A DNA stretch of 5,899 bases from Draconibacterium sp. GTDB taxonomy: Bacteria; Bacteroidota; Bacteroidia; Bacteroidales; Prolixibacteraceae. This document shows, piece by piece, positions 1 through 5,423 of this stretch; position 1 is the first letter of the stretch; each line of letters starts with the position of its first letter. The DNA lies in assembly GCA_030595485.1 (NCBI GenBank), contig JAUVDE010000231.1:1-5899 (forward strand), read 5' to 3'. Both the position numbers and the translations under genes were made by a program. The notes beneath the pieces are model-generated. The model was not told the origin of the DNA. It did not search any database and worked only from the letters and a program-made list of their open reading frames with translations.

Positions 1-611
1 TTAAAAAATCGGGCTGGTTAATTGACCTGGCAGCCCTTCACAACAAAAAAATGAATTCGGTACTTGAAGTTGGATGTTCGATTGGGTACACGCTTGAGGC
101 AGCCAAAAAACGCAGCTTAAAACACTTGGGAATCGATATCAGTAAATTTGCGGTTGACTATTGCAACAAAATTGGATTAAATGCCAGCAATGCCACTTTT
201 AATGATCTACAAACCGAAGGATTCAAGTGTGACCTTATTTTTAAACAACACGTACTCGAACATTTCGAGAACCCATTTGAGGTACTGAAAAACTGCCATA
301 AATTGCTAAACAAAGATGGGCTGATTTTAATACTGGTTCCCAATTCAAAATACTACCGGGCACATAAACAACGAGAGAAACATCGCTTTTACAGCAAGGA
401 AGGAGTGGGTGCCGAGCACTATGTCTATTTCAATTATTCAACTTTGTCCGCTACGCTTGAAGCAACTGGTTTTAAAGTTGTTCAGATGAACTACCCCATT
501 TTCACTGGAAAATATTTTTCACTCGACTTTTTTGCCAACCGCTTTTTCAGAAAGATGCTGAGCCTGTTTAATGCTGATCAGGAATTATTGGTAATAGCAA
601 AGAAGATTTGA
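1..611 (+). CDS. Class I SAM-dependent methyltransferase, 5'-truncated by the window edge
   Basis: This is the C-terminal part of a Rossmann-fold methyltransferase (Methyltransf_23/11-like). An ATG lies at position 51, but the same frame is open without a stop back to position 3 and encodes plausible protein (KKSGWLIDLAALHNKK) running directly into motif I, so the real start is probably left of the window and the ATG is internal. Counting from that Met, motif I is VLEVGCSIG (residues 4-12, SAM-binding glycine loop). The acidic end of strand beta2 is GIDIS (27-31). The region DLIFKQHVLEHF (61-72) carries the HVLEH signature after motif II, and the strand ILILVPN (92-98) is motif III. The protein ends at a TGA at 609-611. 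The substrate cannot be read from sequence; relatives methylate small metabolites, quinones or sugars. The gene is convergent with the SDR gene, 6 bp between stops. Fold assignment is firm, substrate unknown. Confidence 0.85.
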   Translation, partial: KKSGWLIDLAALHNKKMNSVLEVGCSIGYTLEAAKKRSLKHLGIDISKFAVDYCNKIGLNASNATFNDLQTEGFKCDLIFKQHVLEHFENPFEVLKNCHKLLNKDGLILILVPNSKYYRAHKQREKHRFYSKEGVGAEHYVYFNYSTLSATLEATGFKVVQMNYPIFTGKYFSLDFFANRFFRKMLSLFNADQELLVIAKKI

Positions 612-617
612 CAAAGC

Positions 618-1409
618 CTATTTTTTATAGCTGGTTTTATTCATAATCCATCGGGTAATCCCAGGGAAATATTTGATGAAAAAATTCAACACAAAAATCA
701 TAAACGGAGCTGCAATTTTTCTTTTCCCTTTTGCAATACCTTTCACAATTACTTTTGCTGCCTTTTCGGTTGAAATAATAGGAATTAAACTTTGAGAAGT
801 GGGTAAACGTTCTTCGCTACCTGGATTATTTTGCCAATAATCGCTTTCTACTTTTGCAAAATATACCAGCGATGTTTTAATGTTCGAACCGTGTAAATCG
901 GCAGATAAAGCATTGTGAAAACCAACCATTGCAATCCGGGAAGCTATGTATGCAGTTGCCCCGGCAAAGGCAATAAATCCGGCAATTGAAGTCATGTTTA
1001 CAATGTGCCCCGAATTTCGTTTTTGCATCGCGGGCAAAAAAGCTTTTACCATGTAAAACGATGCAAAATAAGGAACGGCCATTGTTTCAGCCACCTCTTC
1101 ATACGGTGTTTCATCAATAAATCGCCACTCACCTTTACCAGCATTGTTCATTAGAATATCAGGAATCCCAACTTCTTTTTCAACCTGAATTGCTAATTCC
1201 TGTACCTGTTTATAATCGGAAACATCCGCCGCGTAGTATTTTGCTTTTCCTCCGTTTTCGGTAATCTCATCAACTACTTTTTGCAGGTTTGTTGCGTTGC
1301 GGGCAACTAAAATTACCAATGCTCCGGTTTTTGCAAATTCCCTGGCTGTTGCTGCACCAATTCCACTCGATGCTCCCGTAATTAGTACAACCTTGTCTCG
1401 TTTTATCAT
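618..1409 (-). CDS. Short-chain dehydrogenase/reductase-like protein with an altered active site
   Basis: A 263-residue classical-SDR-sized protein. The nucleotide-binding half is intact: TGASSGIG at 11-18, an Arg in VARN (37) that suggests NADP(H) preference, ADV at 61-63 and NNAG at 88-91. The catalytic half is unusual. Ser141 and Tyr154 are present at the correct 13-residue spacing, but the YxxxK lysine is Arg158 (codon CGG, motif YIASR). The helix-4 asparagine, usually in a VN(x)xG context, appears as Pro113 (MAVPYFA). The PG dipeptide that usually follows strand beta6 is replaced by Phe184-Ala185. The C-terminal 35 residues are hydrophobic and basic, as in DltE/YqjQ-like SDRs, and may touch the membrane. 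The start ATG lies just downstream of a TAnnTTTG-like box. It could be a reductase with altered chemistry or a non-catalytic nucleotide-binding protein; the substrate is unknown. The frame is uninterrupted, so it is not an obvious pseudogene. Confidence 0.9.
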   Translation of the reverse strand: MIKRDKVVLITGASSGIGAATAREFAKTGALVILVARNATNLQKVVDEITENGGKAKYYAADVSDYKQVQELAIQVEKEVGIPDILMNNAGKGEWRFIDETPYEEVAETMAVPYFASFYMVKAFLPAMQKRNSGHIVNMTSIAGFIAFAGATAYIASRIAMVGFHNALSADLHGSNIKTSLVYFAKVESDYWQNNPGSEERLPTSQSLIPIISTEKAAKVIVKGIAKGKRKIAAPFMIFVLNFFIKYFPGITRWIMNKTSYKK

Positions 1410-1429
1410 AAAACATTTTTAAGTGGCGA

Positions 1430-1437
1430 CAAATGTA
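1430..1437 (-). promoter_or_regulatory. Putative -7 box for the SDR gene
   Basis: On the minus strand this reads TACATTTG, a full match to the Bacteroidetes sigma-factor -7 consensus TAnnTTTG. It lies 20 bp upstream of the SDR ATG, which would leave a leader of roughly 14 nt. No TTG-type -33 element is evident at the usual distance upstream, so the call rests on the -7 box and its position. Confidence 0.35.
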
Positions 1438-1469
1438 TATAATTCATTTTCTATTTCTTATCATTTTCC

Positions 1470-1477
1470 CATATTTG
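1470..1477 (+). promoter_or_regulatory. Weak putative -7 box for pepD
   Basis: The octamer CATATTTG matches TAnnTTTG at all but the first position and ends 21 bp before the preferred pepD ATG at 1499. With the opposing box at 1430-1437 it would make this short region a divergent promoter. No convincing -33 element is visible. If transcription starts here, the upstream in-frame ATG at 1433 cannot be used, which supports the shorter pepD product. Confidence 0.22.
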
Positions 1478-1498
1478 AAACTTATTAAAATTGAAGCA

Positions 1499-2953
1499 AT
1501 GAATAAATTAGCAGAATTAAGCCCCCAACCTCTTTTCAACTATTTCGAGGCTATTTGCCAGATACCTCGTCCTTCTAAAAAGGAGGAAAAAATACGACAG
1601 TTTTTACTCGATTTTGCAAAACAAAATATGTTGGAGGCGAAAACCGACAATGCAGGAAATGTGCTGATTTTAAAACCTGCTACTCAGGGAATGGAGAATG
1701 CTCCAACCGTAATTTTGCAAACACACATGGACATGGTTTGCGAAAAAAATTCAGATAAAGAATTCGATTTTGATAACGATGCCATTGAAGCCATGATTAT
1801 TGATGGCTGGGTAAAAGCCAATGGTACAACTTTGGGCGCGGATTGTGGAATTGGAATTGCTGCACAAATGGCGGTTCTTACTGAAAAAGATTTAAAGCAT
1901 GGTGCAATTGAATGTTTAATTACCGTTGACGAAGAAACTGGTTTAACAGGAGCTTTTGCCTTGCAACCTGATTTTTTAAATGGTTCCGTTTTGCTCAACC
2001 TGGATTCGGAAGACGAAGGCGAAATTTTCATTGGTTGCGCCGGAGGTATCGATACCATTGCAACTTTTGATTATACAAAGGAAGCTGTTCCTGAAAATTC
2101 GCTTGCATTGCAAATTTCGGTTGCAGGTTTGTTAGGCGGCCACTCTGGCGACGACATCAATAAAAACCGTGGTAATGCAAATAAAATAGTAAACCGCTTT
2201 TTATGGAAGGCCACCGAAAAATACAATATTCGTTTAGCCGACTTTAATGGTGGCAATTTAAGAAATGCCATTGCCCGCGAAGCCTTTGCCGTGTTTACCA
2301 TTTTAGAATCTGAAAAACAAAATATTATTGCCGACTTTGAAGCTTTTGCCAAAGCAGTAAATCTTGAATACGAAATATCGGAACCCGCAGTGCAATTAAG
2401 TTGTGAAGCAGTTGAAACGCCGGAGTTTGTAATAAATACCACTATTCAAAAACAGTTATTAAATGCTGTGTACGCGTGTCCACATGGTGTAATAGAAATG
2501 AGCACACGCATGGAAGGCATGGTTGAAACCTCAACAAATTTGGCTTCGGTAAAATTTATTGACGACAATAAAATATTGGTTACTACCAGCCAGCGCAGCG
2601 AGGTTGAAAGCAGAATAAACTACGCTGCCGAGACTATTGAGTCGGTGTTTAAATTAGCGGGTGCCAACGTTCGTCATACCGATGGTTACCCGGGCTGGGC
2701 ACCAAACCCAAATTCGGAGGTATTAAAAACTACGGTTGATTCTTACAAAAAACTTTTTGGAGTTGACCCCATTGTACGCTCTATTCATGCGGGGCTAGAG
2801 TGTGGTTTGTTCCTCGAAAAATATCCTCATCTCGATATGGTTTCGTTCGGGCCAACCATTCGTGGCGCACATTCGCCCGATGAAAGACTGGACATTGAAA
2901 CCACCGATAAATTCTGGAAACATCTGGTTGATGTTCTGGAGAATATTAGGTAG
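1499..2953 (+). CDS. pepD: Aminoacyl-histidine dipeptidase (cytosol non-specific dipeptidase, M20C)
   Basis: PepD hydrolyses Xaa-His and other dipeptides in the cytoplasm with a two-metal (zinc-type) centre, recycling amino acids. The 484-residue product has the expected family length (about 485). The two-metal site known from E. coli/Vibrio PepD is complete: His76 and catalytic Asp78 in THMDMV, bridging Asp115 in GADCGIG, catalytic Glu145 and ligand Glu146 in VDEETG, Asp169 in LNLDSEDEG, and His458 in RGAHSPDER near the C-terminus. The lid/dimer segment HSGDDINKNRGNA (His215 on) and SIHAGLECG (His430) are also present. An in-frame ATG at 1433 would add 22 residues, but those are hydrophobic, absent from the family and overlap the divergent promoter region, so ATG 1499 (MNKLAELSPQPLF) is chosen. 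The gene is divergent from the SDR gene and convergent with the SGNH hydrolase gene; it appears monocistronic. Confidence 0.96.
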   Translation: MNKLAELSPQPLFNYFEAICQIPRPSKKEEKIRQFLLDFAKQNMLEAKTDNAGNVLILKPATQGMENAPTVILQTHMDMVCEKNSDKEFDFDNDAIEAMIIDGWVKANGTTLGADCGIGIAAQMAVLTEKDLKHGAIECLITVDEETGLTGAFALQPDFLNGSVLLNLDSEDEGEIFIGCAGGIDTIATFDYTKEAVPENSLALQISVAGLLGGHSGDDINKNRGNANKIVNRFLWKATEKYNIRLADFNGGNLRNAIAREAFAVFTILESEKQNIIADFEAFAKAVNLEYEISEPAVQLSCEAVETPEFVINTTIQKQLLNAVYACPHGVIEMSTRMEGMVETSTNLASVKFIDDNKILVTTSQRSEVESRINYAAETIESVFKLAGANVRHTDGYPGWAPNPNSEVLKTTVDSYKKLFGVDPIVRSIHAGLECGLFLEKYPHLDMVSFGPTIRGAHSPDERLDIETTDKFWKHLVDVLENIR

Positions 2954-2976
2954 AACTTGGGCTTTGAGCTTTTATT

Positions 2977-3028
2977 AATATTCACCAGGTAACTCTTTAT
3001 TTCAACATATAGTCACCCGGTGAATATT
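2977..3028. repeat. Long imperfect inverted repeat between convergent genes (possible bidirectional 3'-end stem-loop)
   Basis: Arms 2977-2994 (AATATTCACCAGGTAACT) and 3011-3028 (AGTCACCCGGTGAATATT) are inverted copies matching at 16 of 18 positions, with a 16-nt loop. Both mismatches become U.G wobbles in minus-strand RNA, giving a continuous 18-bp stem there, but A.C mispairs in plus-strand RNA, so the stem fits best as the 3' end of the SGNH hydrolase transcript. Neither side is followed by a clear U tract, so it is not a textbook intrinsic terminator. Its right arm contains a small palindrome (TCACC-C-GGTGA), so a protein-binding site is an alternative. A separate, very weak 4-5 bp hairpin followed by TTTATT at about 2959-2976 might serve pepD. 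Confidence 0.6.
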
Positions 3029-3046
3029 CGTTTCGAAACAGTATTT

Positions 3047-4237
3047 CTACTCCCCATTATAATTAAAATACCTCAACACACATTTATTACCCGTACTTTT
3101 GGGATTCCTTTCACTCGTCATACGAATTTGCATGGTATGCTTCCGGTCCTTTAAACCACTCTCCAAAGTAAAAAACCAAGGCAAGTACAAACTCTTGCTC
3201 CACTGGGTAAACAAATCTTGTTTTTGCCAGGGCTGGTCGTCAATGCTGTACTCAATTACTCCAGCATCGGGTCCGGCAGCAACAGCAATTCCAACACTTG
3301 TTCCCTTAAACTGAAACTTTATAATTTTCCCTGGATATTCGCCTACTAACATCGGAACATTTACAAAACCCGCTCGCGTATTACTTCTCTTTTGAGGCTT
3401 CCAGTTTTCATGCATTTCCCACCCTTTTATTGCTGTTCGGGGATTGGGGGAAACTAGTTTCCCCTTGTCATAACAAAACGCATCCAGTTTTTCGGGCAGT
3501 GGTAAATCTGTCATTTCCGCTTGTGCATAATCTTTAGCAAATTCTGCTTCCAGAAACTGAATCATTGAATGCGCATAAATACCTTGTCCAAAAGGCGATG
3601 GATGCAAGTTTACAAAGTCATTGTCCCAATCAAATTCTCCTACATCAATTCGTTTGGTAACTTCCTTAGCCAGATTAATTGTTGATACCTTATAATGCTC
3701 AGCTACCTTTTCGTGCTGCTGAATTACTTCAGGTATTTTCCCATCACGATATTTTTCCATTTTACCGGGATCGACAAAATGCATGATAATTACGTCACAT
3801 TTCGCATTGGCATTTCGCGCATGACGCACAATTCCTTCCATTCCCCGAATCATTTCTTCAGCACTTCTGCCATTTGTATCGTCGTTAACAGCCGCCTCTT
3901 CAAAAAGCAAATCAACAGTTCCATTTTTCAGCACATCCTGCTCAAATCGGAAGGCCGCAGGCGTACTTCCCGTCGATGGAATTCCTGCTGCGATAAAGTC
4001 AAATTCAGTATTAGGAAATTTTTGCTGCAAGTAATTGCATATTGAATCGCGCCATCCTCCATTATAAGTTATCGAACCGCCAAGAAACGCTACTCTTCCC
4101 TGCTTCTCATTCTGAAATTTCAGAAATGAATTTTTAAGCGATGTACGATGCTCGTGATAATCAGTCGAATTTAAACTTTGCCCAAATGAAAGGCTTGCAA
4201 TCATCACAAATAAAAAAACCTGAATTATTCTTTTCAT
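3047..4237 (-). CDS. Exported SGNH/GDSL-type hydrolase with C-terminal beta-rich domain
   Basis: A 396-residue secreted esterase-like protein. Residues 1-19 form a Sec signal peptide (MKR, hydrophobic core, SFG) with likely cleavage before Gln20, a common Bacteroidetes pattern; no lipobox is seen. The SGNH domain spans about 46-235. Block I is FLGGSIT with nucleophile Ser55, block II is AAGIPSTG with Gly85, block III is AAVND with Asn118, and block V is LHPSPFGQ with His212. The Asp usually three residues before the His is Val209; Asp207 lies five before it. Residues about 240-396 look like a second beta-sandwich domain (FKGTSVGIAVAAGPDAG, then IEYSIDDQ), reminiscent of carbohydrate-esterase accessory domains. 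The likely role is deacylation of a periplasmic or extracellular glycan, which is inference. The gene is co-directional with the nitroreductase gene 158 bp upstream and has a perfect palindrome just before its start. Confidence 0.88.
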   Translation of the reverse strand: MKRIIQVFLFVMIASLSFGQSLNSTDYHEHRTSLKNSFLKFQNEKQGRVAFLGGSITYNGGWRDSICNYLQQKFPNTEFDFIAAGIPSTGSTPAAFRFEQDVLKNGTVDLLFEEAAVNDDTNGRSAEEMIRGMEGIVRHARNANAKCDVIIMHFVDPGKMEKYRDGKIPEVIQQHEKVAEHYKVSTINLAKEVTKRIDVGEFDWDNDFVNLHPSPFGQGIYAHSMIQFLEAEFAKDYAQAEMTDLPLPEKLDAFCYDKGKLVSPNPRTAIKGWEMHENWKPQKRSNTRAGFVNVPMLVGEYPGKIIKFQFKGTSVGIAVAAGPDAGVIEYSIDDQPWQKQDLFTQWSKSLYLPWFFTLESGLKDRKHTMQIRMTSERNPKSTGNKCVLRYFNYNGE

Positions 4238-4258
4238 TATTTAACTTTGAATTAAACA

Positions 4259-4276
4259 GTCAAGGCATGCCTTGAC
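4259..4276. repeat. 18-bp perfect palindrome upstream of the SGNH hydrolase gene
   Basis: GTCAAGGCATGCCTTGAC is identical to its reverse complement over all 18 bp. It sits 21 bp upstream of the SGNH hydrolase ATG, in the core promoter or leader. It may be an operator for a dimeric regulator, a leader hairpin (7-bp stem, CATG loop), or a REP-like dispersed palindrome. The adjoining bases on the minus strand (TGTAGC) resemble the flanks of dispersed GGCATGCC-centred palindromes recalled from other genomes, which could not be checked here. It is not followed by a U tract on either strand. Confidence 0.8.
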
Positions 4277-4298
4277 GCTACAATTTTAACTTTATTAT

Positions 4299-4311
4299 TA
4301 CTACAGTAGTA
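4299..4311. repeat. Short palindrome TACTAC-A-GTAGTA
   Basis: A 13-bp odd palindrome with 6-bp perfect arms lies 61 bp upstream of the SGNH hydrolase ATG, beyond the larger palindrome. Its position fits an upstream regulator site, but arms this short are expected by chance now and then in AT-rich intergenic DNA. Confidence 0.35.
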
Positions 4312-4347
4312 TACCAAAAGCAACATCAAATAAGCCCTATAATTTCA

Positions 4348-4395
4348 TTCTTTTTACTTTCGACTTGAGACTTTTGGCTTTCTACTTTCTACACT
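4348..4395. repeat. Pyrimidine-rich degenerate microrepeat downstream of the nitroreductase gene
   Basis: The plus strand is made of loosely repeated units such as ACTTTCGACTT, GAGACTTTTGGC, TTTCTACTTTCTAC. It is strongly pyrimidine-biased and abuts the nitroreductase stop codon. It has no coding potential and no stem-loop. A similar tract lies on the other side of the gene at 5040-5090. Confidence 0.45.
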
Positions 4396-4968
4396 CTATT
4401 TCCACTCCACCTTTTCCGCTATTTCTCCCCTTCCCGGCGAAGGATAATCTACCATTATATGGCCCACATAGAAAAACCCAAGACACTTTTGCCCTTCCTG
4501 TATTTCCAAAATTTCATTGAACAAATCGATAAATGCCGGAGTGCCCCAAAATGCGCCCAAATCCATTTCAGTTGCACGAAGCCACATATTCTGAACTGCC
4601 ATCGAAACCGCTGCAATCTCTTCCCATTCCGGAAGTCGTTTCCCGGCATCGCGCTGCATTACAATTGCAATGGCAACAGGCACACGTTCCATGGTCGACT
4701 TAAACTTATCCATTTTTTCGGGAGCAATCTGAAGCCCTTCTGCAAACTTCAATTTTAAAAGAGAATAGGCTTTTTCGGCCAAGTCAGCTTTTGCTTTGCC
4801 GGTATAAATTTTAAAACGCCAGGGTTCCGTTTTTTTATGATTGGGTGCCCAATTGGCGCTTTCCAAAAGCCGCTCAATTATTTCTTTCGAAATTTCCTTT
4901 TTCGCAAATAAACGCGGAGGTGTTGCCCTTCGGTTTTGTATAATATCTAAAACAGATTTGTTGCTCAT
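4396..4968 (-). CDS. YdjA-like FMN-dependent nitroreductase family protein
   Basis: A 190-residue cytosolic nitroreductase of the short YdjA type (E. coli YdjA is about 183 residues), normally a homodimer with FMN at the dimer interface using NAD(P)H. Seen in order: the N-terminal helix ending NRRATPPRLF (12-21, phosphate-contacting Arg pair), WAPNHKKTEPWRF (40-52, the conserved AP(N/D)HK...PW signature), the helix EIAAVSMAVQNMWLRA (117-132), GAFWGTP (138-144) at the flavin, and GFFYVGH (164-170) near the C-terminus, equivalent to GFLYLG of YdjA. The physiological substrate is unknown for this group. The start MSNKSVLDIIQNRR has the expected family N-terminus. No clear -33/-7 promoter was found upstream; TAATTTTA-like matches to TAnnTTTG occur but are too common to call. 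The gene is divergent from the sulfatase gene. Confidence 0.92.
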   Translation of the reverse strand: MSNKSVLDIIQNRRATPPRLFAKKEISKEIIERLLESANWAPNHKKTEPWRFKIYTGKAKADLAEKAYSLLKLKFAEGLQIAPEKMDKFKSTMERVPVAIAIVMQRDAGKRLPEWEEIAAVSMAVQNMWLRATEMDLGAFWGTPAFIDLFNEILEIQEGQKCLGFFYVGHIMVDYPSPGRGEIAEKVEWK

Positions 4969-5039
4969 AAACGAATATTAGTTGAAAAGTTGCGAGTGAT
5001 AAAATTAGTAAGATTACTGAGAACATAAAATTACCCCAC

Positions 5040-5086
5040 CTACTCACTTCTAAATTCTATCTTCTCTCTACTTACCACTAAATTCT
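5040..5086. repeat. Two direct copies of a 19-bp pyrimidine-rich unit (28-bp period)
   Basis: The segment at 5040-5058 (CTACTCACTTCTAAATTCT) recurs at 5068-5086 (CTACTTACCACTAAATTCT) with 16 of 19 identities, the last nine bases (CTAAATTCT) being exact. Together with the tract at 4348-4395 it places similar low-complexity DNA on both sides of the nitroreductase gene. Confidence 0.55.
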
Positions 5087-5183
5087 TTACATAATAGTTG
5101 CCATTCCAAATAGCGTTCGTTATTTTTAAACACCAAAAATTAAACGTATAGTAAACCATAAACTAAAAACCCGTTATCTCATT

Positions 5184-5198
5184 GAAACTTAAAGTTTC
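5184..5198. repeat. 15-bp palindrome GAAACTT-A-AAGTTTC
   Basis: Perfect 7-bp arms surround one central base. It lies between the divergent nitroreductase and sulfatase genes, where an operator would be expected, but it is far from both starts (216 and 226 bp) and there is no independent support for a function. Confidence 0.4.
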
Positions 5199-5270
5199 CA
5201 AACCCAATATCCTGGTTTTATTTACTGGCATGCTGGTGCGGGGTATATATATAATCTGTCCATAAAGTCA

Positions 5271-5394
5271 AGTGTTTGGGATAGAAAGTTCGTAGTCAAG
5301 GCTTGCGAAGTCATAAAATAAAGGAGTTTACTTTTGTAAATGACTGTTTTTATGGCAAGCATAACGCAGAATATGGACTTTATAGGCAAACACT
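5271..5394. repeat. Approximately 124-bp palindromic, MITE-like element
   Basis: The two halves form diverged inverted arms. The ends AGTGTTTG (5271-5278) and CAAACACT (5387-5394) are perfect complements. Further in, GCTTGC (5301-5306) pairs with GCAAGC (5355-5360), CATAAAA (5312-5318) with TTTTATG (5348-5354), and TTTAC (5327-5331) with GTAAA (5336-5340) around a TTTT loop. Between the outer pairs, ATAGAAAGTTCGTA and the reverse complement of the right arm, ATAAAGTCCATA, are also alignable. The element contains no gene. No clear target-site duplication is visible, so mobility is unproven; a structured leader of the sulfatase mRNA is the alternative. Confidence 0.55.
5329..5336 (+). promoter_or_regulatory. 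Putative -7 box for the sulfatase gene
   Basis: TACTTTTG is a full match to TAnnTTTG. It falls at the apex of the palindromic element and would give a leader of about 80 nt before the sulfatase ATG. The only upstream TTG near a -33 position is at 5303-5305, 23 bp away and somewhat farther than usual, so the call is tentative. Confidence 0.3.
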
Positions 5395-5423
5395 ATCTAA
5401 TCATATTAAAAACCGATACTACA

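Larger units (their letters stand above)
4969..5423. other. 455-bp intergenic region between the nitroreductase and sulfatase genes
   Basis: No credible reading frame was found on either strand. The left part (about 4969-5040) is AT-rich leader of the nitroreductase gene. A 28-bp-period direct repeat occupies 5040-5086. About 5090-5180 shows nothing recognisable. A 15-bp palindrome lies at 5184-5198, a short TA run (TATATATATA) at 5244-5253, and a long palindromic element at 5271-5394 followed by 29 bp up to the sulfatase ATG. Confidence 0.7.

Noticed and set aside
1433..1498. N-terminal hydrophobic extension of PepD as a signal peptide
   Set aside because: PepD enzymes are cytosolic and begin at the equivalent of residue 23. 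The segment overlaps promoter-like sequence and does not end in a credible cleavage site.
1684..2442. Two long minus-strand reading frames (1684-2058 and 2071-2442) inside pepD
   Set aside because: They are antisense to a clearly conserved PepD coding sequence, and their translations are Ser/Lys-rich without recognisable motifs.
3695..4045. Plus-strand 116-codon frame opposite the SGNH hydrolase gene
   Set aside because: It is antisense to the SGNH catalytic domain, with atypical composition and no motif; a shadow frame.
4455..4758. Overlapping frames on both strands within the nitroreductase gene
   Set aside because: The nitroreductase frame carries all family motifs uninterrupted; the others are out-of-frame shadows and not evidence of a frameshift.
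5244..5253. TA dinucleotide run as a -10-like promoter or phase-variable repeat
   Set aside because: At five units it is too short to call phase-variable, and Bacteroidetes promoters do not use a TATAAT-type box; no matching -33 element was seen.
5295..5302. GTCAAGGC shared with the 18-bp palindrome at 4259-4276
   Set aside because: It is only an 8-bp match, without the palindromic partner half; probably coincidence.
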